DNA of 64,000 bases from Nocardia transvalensis (GCF_015477765.1 NZ_JADLQQ010000016.1:119129-183128); one strand, 5' to 3'. Positions 18,452 to 28,181 are shown, counted from the first letter of the stretch. Notes: generated from the sequence alone by a model not told the origin. Numbers and translations are program-made.

Positions 18452-20764
18452 TCACTCGGATTCGGCGGCAGCCGTTGCCCGGCGACGCACGCGGCGGGCG
18501 GCGGCGACCATATTGCGCAGGGACGGTTCCAGCTGCCAATAGTGGCGGGTCTTCAGGCCGCCGTCCGGATTGGCCCACAGGCGTTCCGGGGTGACCGCCT
18601 CGGCCGCCGCGGTCAGCGCCTCGTCGAGTTCCTCGATATCGGGGATACGGGCCGAACGACTTTCGTACACACCGGGGCCGACGCCGTGCGACAGGCCGTG
18701 GCCCTGCTCGGCATCCTTCTTCAGCGCCTCGAGCACCCATTCGATCGAGCGGCTGGCCACGATCGCGGTGACGTCGGCGTCGAGTTCCTCGATGGCCTGG
18801 ACGATTTCGGCGCGACTGGAGTAGGCGATGTGGGTGTGGATCTGGGTCTCCGGTTTCACACCCGAGGTGGCCAGACGGAAGGCGTTGACCGCCCACCGTA
18901 GGTATTCCCGCCGCCCGGTCGGCCGCAGCGGCAGCAGCTCGCGGACGGCCGGCTCGTCCACCTGGATGATGGCCACTCCGGCCTTCTCCAGATCCGCCAA
19001 TTCGTCCCGGATCGCCAGGGCCACTTGGTCGGCCGTCTCGTACAGCGGCTGATCCTGCCGCACGAACGAGCGGGCGACCATCGTCACCGGCCCTGTAACG
19101 ATGCCCTTCACCGGCTTGTCGGTGAGCGACTGGGCATAGGTGATCCAGTCGACCGTCATCGGCTTCGTCCGCTGCACGTCCCCGTAGAGGATCGGCGGCC
19201 GCACGCACCGCGAGCCGTACACCTGCACCCAGCCGAAGTGGGTGGTGGCGAAGCCGTCGAGCAGTTCGGCGAAGTACTGGACCATATCGTTGCGCTCGTG
19301 CTCGCCGTGCACCAGCACATCGAGGCCGATATCCTCCTGCAGCCGGATGGTCGACTCGATCTCGGCCTCGATCCGCTTGCGGTACTCGTCGTAGGACAGC
19401 CGTCCCTCGCCGAGGTCGTAGCGGGCCTGGCGGATCGCAGCGGTCTGCGGGAACGAGCCCAGCGTGGTGGCGGGCACCACCGGCAGATTCAGCTTCTGCC
19501 GCTGCGCTTCTCGGCGCACCTCGTAGGGTTCGCGCTCGCGCATGTCCGGCGTGATCGCGTACACCCGTTGCCGCACAGCATGCTTCTGCTTGAAGTGCAC
19601 CTCACTGGGCCGCTTGCGCCATTTCTCCGACGCTCCTTCGGTCAACGCCTTGGCCAGCGAAACCACCTCGAGCACCTTCTGTTTCGCGAAGGCGAGACGG
19701 TCGGCGACCGGGCCCTGGATGTCGTACTCGACGAGCAGGTCGTAGGGCACGTGCAACAGCGTGGTGCCGGTGGAGACCACCAGATCCGGGCACACCTTCG
19801 CCAGCTCGTTGAGATAGGTGAGGGTGACGTAGCGGTCGGCGCGCCACACATTGGTGCCGCTGATCACGCCCGCGTACAACCGCTTCCGCTTGATGCCCGG
19901 AATCTCGGCCAACTCCTCCGGACGCACCCGGTAGCTGGCGAGGTCGAGCCCGATCGCCTCGACGGAGGTCTGCGCGAGAATCCGCACGGCCTCACCGAAA
20001 TCGCCGTACTGGCCGGTGACCAGCATGCGTGGGCGCAGCGGCGCGGTCGAAAGGCGTTGGTAGGCACGCTCGAACGCGGCCAGTTCCTCCGGCGTGCGGT
20101 CGCTGGTGAAGCACGGCTCGTCCAACTGCACGCAGGTGGCCCCGCGCTTGGCGAGGATCTCGAACAGCTGCTCGTAGACCGGAAGCAGCTTGTCCAGCAG
20201 GGACAGCCGGTCGAATTCGTCCTCGCCCGGCACGTGCCCGGCCTTCGACAGCAGCAGCAGCGACAGCGGGCCCAGCACCACCGGGCGCAGTTCGATGCCC
20301 TGCTCCTTGGCCCGATCGAATTCCTCGAGCAAAGCCTCGGGGTGCAGGGAGAATTCGGTGTCGGCATCCAGCTCGGGCTGGCGGTAGTGGTAGTTGGTGC
20401 CGAACAGGCGCACCAGCTCCAGCGGCGGCAGATCCGGGCGGCCGCGCGCCATCAGGAAGTAGAAGTCCAAGGGGTGCAAGCCTTCTCGATAGGGCTCGAA
20501 CCGCTTGGGCACCGCGCCGAACAGCAGCGCATTGTCGAGAATGTGGTCGTAGTAGGAGAAGGTGTTGCCCGGCACCTGGGTCAGCCCGGTGGCCGCCAGC
20601 TCGTTGAACTGCGTTTCCTGGATCTCGCGACCGACCCGCAGCAGCTCCTCACGCGGCAGACTGCCGTGCCAGTATGCCTCCAGCGCGCGCTTGAGTTCCC
20701 GGTGCGGCCCGATCCTCGGATATCCGAGGATGCTCGATCCGAAGCCGTCGGTGACGTTGACCAT
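18452..20764 (-). CDS. metE: MetE-family protein lacking zinc ligands
   Basis: The 770-residue length and both barrels match cobalamin-independent methionine synthase (ILGYPRIGPHRELKRALEAY at the N-terminus; LGSFPQT, VDEPAVRELLPLR and NPDGGLKTR in the C-terminal half). In MetE a zinc ion held by His, Cys, Glu and Cys activates homocysteine. Here the His is kept (His645 in HTHIAYS), but Cys is Ala647, Glu is Val669 (TAIVASRS) and the last Cys is Gly735. All three were checked at codon level. Normal MetE chemistry is therefore doubtful. GGAAGGAG precedes the ATG. A cobalamin riboswitch was looked for upstream and not seen. Confidence 0.85.
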   Translation of the reverse strand: MVNVTDGFGSSILGYPRIGPHRELKRALEAYWHGSLPREELLRVGREIQETQFNELAATGLTQVPGNTFSYYDHILDNALLFGAVPKRFEPYREGLHPLDFYFLMARGRPDLPPLELVRLFGTNYHYRQPELDADTEFSLHPEALLEEFDRAKEQGIELRPVVLGPLSLLLLSKAGHVPGEDEFDRLSLLDKLLPVYEQLFEILAKRGATCVQLDEPCFTSDRTPEELAAFERAYQRLSTAPLRPRMLVTGQYGDFGEAVRILAQTSVEAIGLDLASYRVRPEELAEIPGIKRKRLYAGVISGTNVWRADRYVTLTYLNELAKVCPDLVVSTGTTLLHVPYDLLVEYDIQGPVADRLAFAKQKVLEVVSLAKALTEGASEKWRKRPSEVHFKQKHAVRQRVYAITPDMREREPYEVRREAQRQKLNLPVVPATTLGSFPQTAAIRQARYDLGEGRLSYDEYRKRIEAEIESTIRLQEDIGLDVLVHGEHERNDMVQYFAELLDGFATTHFGWVQVYGSRCVRPPILYGDVQRTKPMTVDWITYAQSLTDKPVKGIVTGPVTMVARSFVRQDQPLYETADQVALAIRDELADLEKAGVAIIQVDEPAVRELLPLRPTGRREYLRWAVNAFRLATSGVKPETQIHTHIAYSSRAEIVQAIEELDADVTAIVASRSIEWVLEALKKDAEQGHGLSHGVGPGVYESRSARIPDIEELDEALTAAAEAVTPERLWANPDGGLKTRHYWQLEPSLRNMVAAARRVRRRATAAAESE

Positions 20765-20962
20765 GAGCGGGACACTCCTTCCGAGCTGCGGGTTCAGCCC
20801 GACCCTGTATGCAGCTTATGCCCGGATACTCACGAGGTCCCGGCCTGAAGAACACCGGGACATCGGACAGGGCGCGATCGTTATCGATTCCCTCACGGCT
20901 CCGGCACCCGCCGAAACCTTGGACCCTCTAGGCTCCGGCCCTATCGGACCGTCGGCCCTTCA
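20765..20962 (-). promoter_or_regulatory. Leader region of the MetE-like gene
   Basis: About 200 nt upstream of the start hold a hairpin GTCCCGG / CCGGGAC (20837-20843 and 20855-20861, 11-nt loop) and a smaller GGGCTGAACCC hairpin close to the ribosome binding site. No B12 box and no recognisable SAM riboswitch core is visible. The function of the hairpins is unknown. Confidence 0.3.
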
Positions 20963-21078
20963 GCTCCGGCCTGCCAGAACCTGAGGCCCCTCAGCTCCGG
21001 CCTGCCAGAACCTGAGGCCGCTGAGCTCCGGCCCTGCCAGAACCTGAGGCCGCTGAGCTCCGGCCCTGCCAGAACCTT
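20963..21078. repeat. 31-32 bp tandem repeat between MetE-like gene and fadB2
   Basis: Four copies start with GCTCCGGCC at 20963, 20994, 21025 and 21057, and carry the core TGCCAGAACCTGAGG. A diverged copy precedes them near 20932, and the last is truncated. The array is intergenic, upstream of the MetE-like gene and directly beside the fadB2 terminator. Confidence 0.85.
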
Positions 21079-21082
21079 GATT

Positions 21083-21119
21083 CCCTGTCTCTCGGGCCCC
21101 CAGGGCCCGAGAGACAGGG
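21083..21119 (-). terminator. Terminator of fadB2
   Basis: A perfect 17-bp stem CCCTGTCTCTCGGGCCC / GGGCCCGAGAGACAGGG with a 3-nt loop begins 7 nt after the fadB2 stop codon. Confidence 0.85.
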
Positions 21120-21126
21120 TCTCACC

Positions 21127-22002
21127 TCAGCGATTGTTGTTGTACTGATAAAAGCCCGCGCCGGTCTTCTTCCCCAGCAACCCCGCCTCGACCATGCGCA
21201 TGAGCAGCGGCGGGGCCGAGTACAGCGGCTCCTTGAACTCCGCGTACATCGAGTCGGCGATGGACTTGACGGTGTCGAGGCCGACCAGATCCGTCAGCGC
21301 CAGCGGGCCCATCGGGTGGGCACAGCCGAGCACCATGGCCTTGTCGACGTCCTCCTTGGTGGCGAACCCGGATTCGACCATGCGGATGGCCGACAGCAGG
21401 TAGGGCACCAGCAGCGCGTTCACGACGAAGCCGGAGCGGTCGGCCGAGCGCACGACCTGCTTACCCAGCACATCGGAGGCGAAGGCCTCGGCGCGCTTGG
21501 AGACGGCCTCGCTGGTCTTGAGCGTGGTGACCAGCTCGACCAGCGGCAGCACCGGCACGGGGTTGAAGAAGTGCATGCCCACGACCCGCTCGGGCTGCGT
21601 GGTGGACACGGCGACCTTCATGATCGGAATGGAGGAGGTGTTGGAGGCCAGCACCGCGTCCGGATCGGTCACGACCTTGTCCAGCTCGGCGAAGATCGAG
21701 GTCTTGACCTCCTCGTTCTCCACGACCGCCTCGACCACCAGCTGGCGGTCGGCGAAGTCGCCGAGATCGGAGGTGAAACGCAGCCGCCAGGCGGCCTGCT
21801 CCCGCTCCCGCTCGGTGATCTTGCCGGAGGACACGCCGCGATCCAGCGACCGCAGGATGCGGGCGCGACCGGCGGCGGCCAGTTCCCGCGTGGGTTCGAA
21901 CACGAGCACGTCGACATGCGCCCGGGCGCACACCTCCGCGATTCCGGCACCCATCTGTCCGGCGCCGATAACACCGACGCGTTGAATCTTTTCGCTGCTC
22001 AC
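21127..22002 (-). CDS. fadB2: 3-hydroxybutyryl-CoA dehydrogenase
   Basis: The 291-residue enzyme oxidises 3-hydroxyacyl-CoA with NAD(P). The N-terminal Rossmann motif is GVIGAGQMGAGIAEVCA, the catalytic His and Glu lie in GMHFFNPVPVLPLVELV, and the dimer segment is SGFVVNALLVPYLLSAIRM. Together with aceA it serves short-chain fatty acid use. The GTG start has GGAG upstream. Gene order aceA then fadB2 is as in M. tuberculosis (Rv0467-Rv0468), but the aceA terminator and a 420-bp gap separate them here. Confidence 0.92.
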   Translation of the reverse strand: MSSEKIQRVGVIGAGQMGAGIAEVCARAHVDVLVFEPTRELAAAGRARILRSLDRGVSSGKITEREREQAAWRLRFTSDLGDFADRQLVVEAVVENEEVKTSIFAELDKVVTDPDAVLASNTSSIPIMKVAVSTTQPERVVGMHFFNPVPVLPLVELVTTLKTSEAVSKRAEAFASDVLGKQVVRSADRSGFVVNALLVPYLLSAIRMVESGFATKEDVDKAMVLGCAHPMGPLALTDLVGLDTVKSIADSMYAEFKEPLYSAPPLLMRMVEAGLLGKKTGAGFYQYNNNR

Positions 22003-22379
22003 GTCCCGCTCCTGCTGTTGTTTGGCTGTCGGTGGCTGGTTGTCGGGAAGGTGTCGGCTCTCGTAGAGCCCCGCGCCTTCGACGGGAAACGTTATAGGGA
22101 CGCCCTTCCCGCCGGGGCTGTTCAGCGGGAAGGGCCGGTAAGCGCCCTATCAGGGCGGCTGTTCTTTTGTCCGAGAAACGCTTTCGCGCTCCCGGTCCGA
22201 AAGTCGGGATCCAGGTGATGCGGACTGGATCCCGGCTTCCGCCCCCGGCTGACGCCGGGGACCAAAGGAGCTCGCCGGGCGGACGAAGGCTCCGGAGGCT
22301 TTACTTCCCTCAGCGCCCACCGGCCGACTTCTCGGCTGGGGGCTCGGCCCGAGTCCTCCGCCGGCGCCCGCCCTTGGTT
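22003..22379. other. Intergenic region between fadB2 and aceA
   Basis: No gene is visible. The region holds the fadB2 promoter area, an inverted repeat CGGGATCCAG / CTGGATCCCG (22206-22215 and 22226-22235) and a second hairpin CCCCGGC-TGAC-GCCGGGG (22244-22261). These look like an intergenic REP-type element rather than an operator, and they lie in front of the aceA terminator. Confidence 0.5.
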
Positions 22380-22415
22380 CCCCGTTGTTCGGCGCCCCAG
22401 CGCCGAACAACGGGG
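22380..22415 (-). terminator. Terminator of aceA
   Basis: A perfect 16-bp stem CCCCGTTGTTCGGCGC / GCGCCGAACAACGGGG with a 4-nt loop begins 8 nt after the aceA stop. Confidence 0.85.
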
Positions 22416-22422
22416 CCCACGA

Positions 22423-23709
<1,287 letters not shown>

Positions 23710-23936
23710 CTCTGACTCCACTTCTTCGTTCAGTCGGTGCCCCACTGTCCGGAGGTTCCGGCGGCTCGTCGGCTTCCCGTATTCGGTAGTCGACCGCCGT
23801 CGGAATGTCCGAACTCTGCTGGAGCGGCAATTTGCAGGCTTGCTAGGCCCATCGGGTGTACATCCACACGATTGCACAGACGAAAAGTGCCGTCTACCTG
23901 TTGCTAATGCGAATCTCCGCTAGCTTCGGCCACATC

Positions 23937-23954
23937 TTTGCTAATTCTGCGAAA
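23937..23954. promoter_or_regulatory. RamB-like site upstream of aceA
   Basis: The words TTTGCTAA and CTGCGAAA sit 2 nt apart. TGCTAAT and the identical octamer CTGCGAAA also occur just before ramB (47178-47185). The known C. glutamicum and M. tuberculosis RamB sites are TTTGCAAA/TTTGCTAA-like, so this is a reasonable RamB target. Confidence 0.5.
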
Positions 23955-23981
23955 TTTGCGGTCTGATTGCCAGAGCTGAGT

Positions 23982-23995
23982 CTACTCGCGAGTAG
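23982..23995. promoter_or_regulatory. Palindrome CTACTCGCGAGTAG
   Basis: A perfect 14-bp palindrome lies midway between aceA and the divergent lipase. It has the form of an operator for a dimeric regulator; the regulator is unknown. Confidence 0.4.
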
Positions 23996-24009
23996 GTCTG
24001 ACCTGCAGT

Positions 24010-24041
24010 TTAGCGTAACGCGCGTACTGTTAGCGTGACGC
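24010..24041. promoter_or_regulatory. Direct repeats TTAGCGTRACGC spaced 20 bp
   Basis: TTAGCGTAACGC (24010-24021) and TTAGCGTGACGC (24030-24041) are repeated on the same face of the helix, two turns apart. This suggests tandem binding of an activator or response regulator upstream of the lipase or aceA. Confidence 0.4.
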
Positions 24042-24220
24042 CTACCACCGGCCAAGGCACGGCACACGCATTCCCGCTTGTGATGACCTTCACAAGTAAG
24101 GGCGGTTGCCGTCGGTGTGGCCCGTGGCACTTTCGAGACGTGTGAACGACCCGGACGTATGGTCATCCGACCAGCTGCAAGACTGGGATTGCCCGGGGGG
24201 ATGACTCGGAAAGGAACATG

Positions 24221-25357
24221 ATGCGGAAGCTGTGGATCGCGGCCGCTTTGACCGTCGCATCGGCGGCCAGCCTGTTCACGATGCCGATCGCCCAGGCGGC
24301 GCCCGCGGTGGGCGCGGTGGAGTCGGTCGAACCGCTGTCGGCGGCGGCGACACTACCGGGGTCGGTGAACTCCGAGCGGATTCTGTACTCGACCACGACC
24401 GTGCGCGATCAGCCGACCGTCGGCAGCGCCGCGGTGTACTTCCCGCCGGGTGAGCCGCCCGCCGGCGGGTGGCCGATCATCGCGTGGGCGCACGGGACCG
24501 TCGGACTGGGCGACGACTGCGCCTACAGCGTCGGCGGGCCCGCGGAGGTCGACCGCGACTGGTCGTATCTGGGCGCCTGGCTGCAGCAGGGCTATGCGAT
24601 CGTCGCCGCCGACTACGCGGGACTCGGCACACCCGGCGAACATCCCTACCTCAACGGTGTCGTCGAGGCCCACAACGTCGTCGACGCGGTGCGGGCCGCG
24701 AGCGCCCACTACTCGTCGCTGTCGAAGAAGTGGGTCGTCGTCGGACAGTCACAGGGCGGCGGCGCCGCGGTGACCACCGCCCGCTACGCCACCGAATTCG
24801 GCGGGACGGAGCTGGACTACCGAGGTGCGGTGGCCACCGGCGTGCCCGCATATATCGAGGACATCCTGCCGGCGCTCGGTCCCGGTGTGCCGCCGGTGAA
24901 GCTGAGCCCCGACAGCACCGCCTACGTGCTGTTCATTCTCAACGGGCTGCGCACCACCTATCCCGAGCTGAACATCGACTCGTTCCTGACCGATGCGGGC
25001 CGGCACTGGGCGGCGCGGGCGCAGCACGAGTGCGTGCTGGCGCTCGCCGACGAATCGGCCGCACAGAATGTCGTGGTCGGCAACCTGTTCGCCCGGCCGC
25101 TGGCGCAGATCCCGGACCTGCACGGACTACTCGCCCGCTATCTCGGCCTGCCCGAATCGGGTTACGACAAGCCGCTGTTCATGGGGCAGGGCCTGCGCGA
25201 CACCGACGTGATCACGCCGGAGACGTTGCGATTCGCCGCGGTGCTGCAGGCCAACCGGCAGCCGGTCACCGTCAAGACCTATCCGACCGATCACAGCGGA
25301 ACGGTGAACGCCTCGCTGGTGGACTCGGTGCCATTCGTGCGGGGCCTGTTCGCCTAG
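24221..25357 (+). CDS. Secreted alpha/beta hydrolase (lipase)
   Basis: The 378-residue protein has a signal peptide ending AQAAPA (core KLWIAAALTVASAASLFTMP). The nucleophile elbow is VVGQSQGGGAA, the acid is probably Asp in LRDTDVITPE and the base His in PTDHSGTV. WAHGTVG supplies the oxyanion hole. It resembles secretory lipases and should act on esters or lipids outside the cell. GGAAAGG lies 6 nt before ATG 24221; ATG 24218 is possible. It is divergent from aceA, consistent with lipid use. Confidence 0.8.
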   Translation: MRKLWIAAALTVASAASLFTMPIAQAAPAVGAVESVEPLSAAATLPGSVNSERILYSTTTVRDQPTVGSAAVYFPPGEPPAGGWPIIAWAHGTVGLGDDCAYSVGGPAEVDRDWSYLGAWLQQGYAIVAADYAGLGTPGEHPYLNGVVEAHNVVDAVRAASAHYSSLSKKWVVVGQSQGGGAAVTTARYATEFGGTELDYRGAVATGVPAYIEDILPALGPGVPPVKLSPDSTAYVLFILNGLRTTYPELNIDSFLTDAGRHWAARAQHECVLALADESAAQNVVVGNLFARPLAQIPDLHGLLARYLGLPESGYDKPLFMGQGLRDTDVITPETLRFAAVLQANRQPVTVKTYPTDHSGTVNASLVDSVPFVRGLFA

Positions 25358-26030
25358 GCGGCGGGGAGGCCGTCCACCCGGTTTTCACGGGCGCGCCTCC
25401 CGCCACATCGCCAGCACGTCCCGGACGAAGGCGCCCAACGTATTCCGACGCCAGGCCGACCCACTGCAACTCACGCTCGCTCCTCGGTCGAATCCACTCC
25501 CACCACCACTGTCACACCGACCCACGGCGGTCACTCACCACCCGGGATCGGCGAGGACCGCCGATCCCGACCGGGCCACCCTAGGGGCCGCGGGTTGCAC
25601 GGAGGTTGCGCGAAACCCGCCCATATTGCGTGCTCATAACACCCCCGCGCACATTCTCCTCGAACGCACTCTCGCGACTGGTTCATCGCCAACCTTATCG
25701 GATGACAATTTCGAATCGTCGGAAAACTCATCGCGAATCGCAGAACGGCGCACCCGCGACAAAAGAATCCGAACGGTCCGAAGAATCCAGCGCCCGCAGC
25801 GCCAGCAGGTACGCCCCGTCCGGCCGCCCACGTGACCAGCTCAAATGCCAACTGCTACGAATGAAATGTTCACAATAGGTTATTTCCGACCGCCGCCGGA
25901 GATCTCCGCAGCAGATCAACGATCAGCTCGAGCGCATCGATACCCTGCGCGGGCTCGGCCATATCGAACGGCAGCCCTATGCATCAGGGTGAATCCTGAA
26001 CTGCGCAACTCGGACTCGTGGGCCTCGCGC
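25358..26030. other. Non-coding or decayed stretch between lipase and uraH
   Basis: No intact gene is visible over about 670 bp, and part of it (25620-25900) is lower in GC than its surroundings. A hairpin CGGGATCGGCG / CGCCGATCCCG (25543-25569) may end the lipase transcript. On the minus strand a protein-like fragment (GLPFDMAEPAQGIDALELIV, stop at 25870-25872) lies downstream of uraH. A second such piece (LGAFVRDVLAMWREARP) ends near 25390. Both look like remnants of deleted genes. Confidence 0.45.
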
Positions 26031-26351
26031 TCAGCTCCCCCGATATGTCGAATACGCGAACGGGGACAGCAATAGTGGGACGTGGTAGTGCCGGTCGCCG
26101 GTAATGGTGAAGGCGATGGTGACCTCCGGATAGAAGGTGGGCACCTGCTGGGCGGCGAAGTAACCGCCGGTGTCGAAGCGCAGGCGGTAGGTGTCCGGGG
26201 GGAGTTCGCCGCCGAGTTCGCGGATCCGACCATCGAGGTCGGTGGCCGACGAGGCCAGTTCGGTTCCGTCGACGGCCAACAGGGTGACCGTGAGGCCCAC
26301 GGCGGGAATCCCGCGGACCGCATCCAGAACGTGGGTGCTCACACTGCTCAT
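26031..26351 (-). CDS. uraH: 5-hydroxyisourate hydrolase
   Basis: This 106-residue transthyretin-like protein hydrolyses 5-hydroxyisourate to OHCU in urate breakdown. The N-terminal signature is STHVLDAVRGIPA, the active-site His lies in RHYHVPLLLSPF, and it ends in the canonical YRGS. ATG 26351 has GGAGG upstream and overlaps the uraD stop. It forms a two-gene operon with uraD. No urate oxidase is in the window. Confidence 0.92.
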   Translation of the reverse strand: MSSVSTHVLDAVRGIPAVGLTVTLLAVDGTELASSATDLDGRIRELGGELPPDTYRLRFDTGGYFAAQQVPTFYPEVTIAFTITGDRHYHVPLLLSPFAYSTYRGS

Positions 26352-26860
26352 CACGCCTCCGCGGGGTCGTGTACCAGACGGCTCAGCCGGATCCGGTTGA
26401 TCTTGGCCAGCTCTCGGCGGACGATACCGCGCTCGGTGCGTGGGTCGTTACGCAGCCGGGTCATGAGGATGTCGAGCAGTTCCGAGGCGGAGCGGCCGGT
26501 CGCGCACACGAGATAGACGTGGCCGAAGGTGGCCTCGTATTCGCGGTTCCAGGCGGCCAGGGCGGCCCGCACGTCCGCGCCCGCGTCGGCGACGCCCGCC
26601 TGCTCCCGGGCCGAGGACGGATTGTCCGGGGTGGCGCCGATGCGGGGATGCCCGGCCAGGGCCCGGTCCAGGTCCTCCTCCGGCACGGCGGCGAGGATCT
26701 CGTCGGCCGTCGCGAGCAGGTGCTCGACGGTGCCGAAGGGCCGCCGCGCGGCCACCTCCCGCGCCCATTCGGGAGCCGAGCAGCAGCTCAGCAACAGCTC
26801 GACGACCGCCGATTCGGGCAGCGCGTCGAAGGTGCGGAGGTCGATCCGATCGTTGGTCAT
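26351..26860 (-). CDS. uraD: OHCU decarboxylase
   Basis: The 169-residue enzyme decarboxylates 2-oxo-4-hydroxy-4-carboxy-5-ureidoimidazoline to S-allantoin, the step after UraH. The catalytic His lies in GHPRIGATP, and the family block GHVYLVCATGRSASELLDIL is intact. Start choice is uncertain: ATG 26860 gives MTNDRIDLRTFDALP, which fits the family, and ATG 26872 or 26884 would add 4 or 8 residues. It overlaps uraH, so the two enzymes are made together. Confidence 0.9.
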   Translation of the reverse strand: MTNDRIDLRTFDALPESAVVELLLSCCSAPEWAREVAARRPFGTVEHLLATADEILAAVPEEDLDRALAGHPRIGATPDNPSSAREQAGVADAGADVRAALAAWNREYEATFGHVYLVCATGRSASELLDILMTRLRNDPRTERGIVRRELAKINRIRLSRLVHDPAEA

Positions 26861-27118
26861 CGCGTCCAGCATCGGCCATGGCAACCCGGCCTGCCAATCG
26901 GACGGCGCTCGGGCCGTCTCGCACGGCCGATCCGGTCATTCGATTGTGCTATCTCACGAACACGGGGGCGCCGATGATCAAATCCGCGCAAGGAAATTCC
27001 GGAGCCGGACCATTCCGGACGTCCGACCGGATATTGTGGCCGTCACGTGCGGCGACGTGGCGACGGGTCGCGACCACGCCTGCCCGCCCACTCGCCGACG
27101 CCGAGCGGGAGCAGTGTG
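26861..27118. other. Divergent promoter region of uraD and xdhC
   Basis: No gene is visible in these 258 bp between the two divergently transcribed purine-breakdown genes. A lower-GC stretch around 26935-26965 (GATTGTGCTATCTCAC) is the likeliest promoter region. No clear inverted repeat was recognised. Confidence 0.4.
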
Positions 27119-28105
27119 ATGCGCGACATTGTCGATGACCTATTGCGGGTGTGGCACAGTGGCCGGACGGCCGGATTGGCCACGCTGGTCCGGACCTTCG
27201 GCCCGTCCCCGCTGCCGGTGGGATCGGCGATGTTGGTGGAATCCGATGGGGGCGTGTTCGGGTCGGTGTCCGACGGCTGCTACGAGGCGGCGGTGCATCA
27301 GGCGGCGGTCGAGGCCGCCCGGACCGGACGGCGCGAATTGCGGCGCTTCGATGCCACCACCGGATTGGACGTCGGCGCGGACTGCGGCACCATCGACGTG
27401 TTCGTGGAGCCGTTCTCCCGCAGCCACTTTCCCGAGTTCCCGGATGTCGCCGCCGATATCACCACGTATCGGCCCGTCACGGTGTTCACCGTGGTGTGGC
27501 ATGCCGATCCGGAGGTGATCGGGCAGCATCTGGTGACCGACCGGCGGCACAACACCGAGCTGGTGTCGCTGCCGGAATCGGACGTGTTCGTCTCCTCCTA
27601 CACCGCCCCGCCGCGGCTGATCATCTTCGGCGCCAACGCCTTCGCCGCCGCGCTGAACGTGCAGGGGCGGCTGCTCGGCTACCGGGTCACCGTCTGCGAT
27701 GCCCGCGAAACCTTCGCCTCCCCCGCCTCGTTTCCGGGTGCCGAGGTGGTGGTCGACTGGCCGCACCGGTACCTCAACTCCCAGGCGGCCGCCGGTGACA
27801 TCGACTCCAGCACGGCGCTGGTCGTGGTCTCCCAGGACCCGAAGTTCGAGATCCCGCTGCTCACCATGGCCCTGCGCCTCCCCGAATTCGGCTACCTGGG
27901 CGCCCTCGGCTCCCGCGCCGCCCACGCCCGCCGCACAGAAGCCCTGCAAGCGGGCGGTTTCGACGAGGCCACGCTCGCCCGCCTGCACACCCCCGCGGGG
28001 TTGGACATCGGCGCCCACACGCCGATGGAGACGGCTATTGCGATAGCGGCGGAGCTGTTGGCATCGCGGAGGGCCACCTCGCGACCGACTGTGGCTGTTT
28101 CCTGA
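27119..28105 (+). CDS. xdhC: XdhC/CoxI-family molybdoenzyme maturation protein
   Basis: The 328-residue protein has the N-terminal XdhC/CoxI domain (GRTAGLATLVRTFGPSPLPV, SVSDGCYEAAV) and the C-terminal Rossmann XdhC_C domain (RLIIFGANAFAAALNVQGRL). XdhC binds molybdenum cofactor and helps insert it, sulfurated, into xanthine dehydrogenase. The dehydrogenase subunits are not in the window. GGGAG lies 7 nt before ATG 27119. The neighbouring uraD-uraH operon supports a purine-breakdown role. Confidence 0.82.
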   Translation: MRDIVDDLLRVWHSGRTAGLATLVRTFGPSPLPVGSAMLVESDGGVFGSVSDGCYEAAVHQAAVEAARTGRRELRRFDATTGLDVGADCGTIDVFVEPFSRSHFPEFPDVAADITTYRPVTVFTVVWHADPEVIGQHLVTDRRHNTELVSLPESDVFVSSYTAPPRLIIFGANAFAAALNVQGRLLGYRVTVCDARETFASPASFPGAEVVVDWPHRYLNSQAAAGDIDSSTALVVVSQDPKFEIPLLTMALRLPEFGYLGALGSRAAHARRTEALQAGGFDEATLARLHTPAGLDIGAHTPMETAIAIAAELLASRRATSRPTVAVS

Positions 28106-28143
28106 CCCTGATTCAATTCGCCTGGGGGCGAATTGAATCAGGG
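28106..28143. terminator. Bidirectional terminator between xdhC and the ABC operon
   Basis: The perfect 17-bp stem CCCTGATTCAATTCGCC / GGCGAATTGAATCAGGG with a 4-nt loop begins right at the xdhC stop. It lies between convergent genes and could serve both. Confidence 0.85.
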
Positions 28144-28181
28144 AATGAAGGAGGGCCCCGCCCGAGCAATCGACCAGACCG

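Larger units (their letters stand above)
23710..24220. other. Regulatory region between aceA and a divergent lipase
   Basis: About 510 bp carry no convincing gene. Their GC content is visibly lower than that of the surroundings. They contain TTTGCTAA (23937-23944), CTGCGAAA (23947-23954), a second TTGCTAATGCGAA (23901-23913), the palindrome at 23982-23995 and the direct repeats at 24010-24041. This dense set of words suggests several regulators act on aceA and the lipase. Confidence 0.6.

Noticed and set aside
19025..20848. 607-codon plus-strand frame opposite the MetE-like gene
   Set aside because: It is His/Arg/Gln-rich antisense frame of the real gene, a common artefact in GC-rich DNA.
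20765..21078. Cobalamin or SAM riboswitch upstream of the MetE-like gene
   Set aside because: No B12 box or SAM aptamer core was found; only simple hairpins and the tandem repeat are there.
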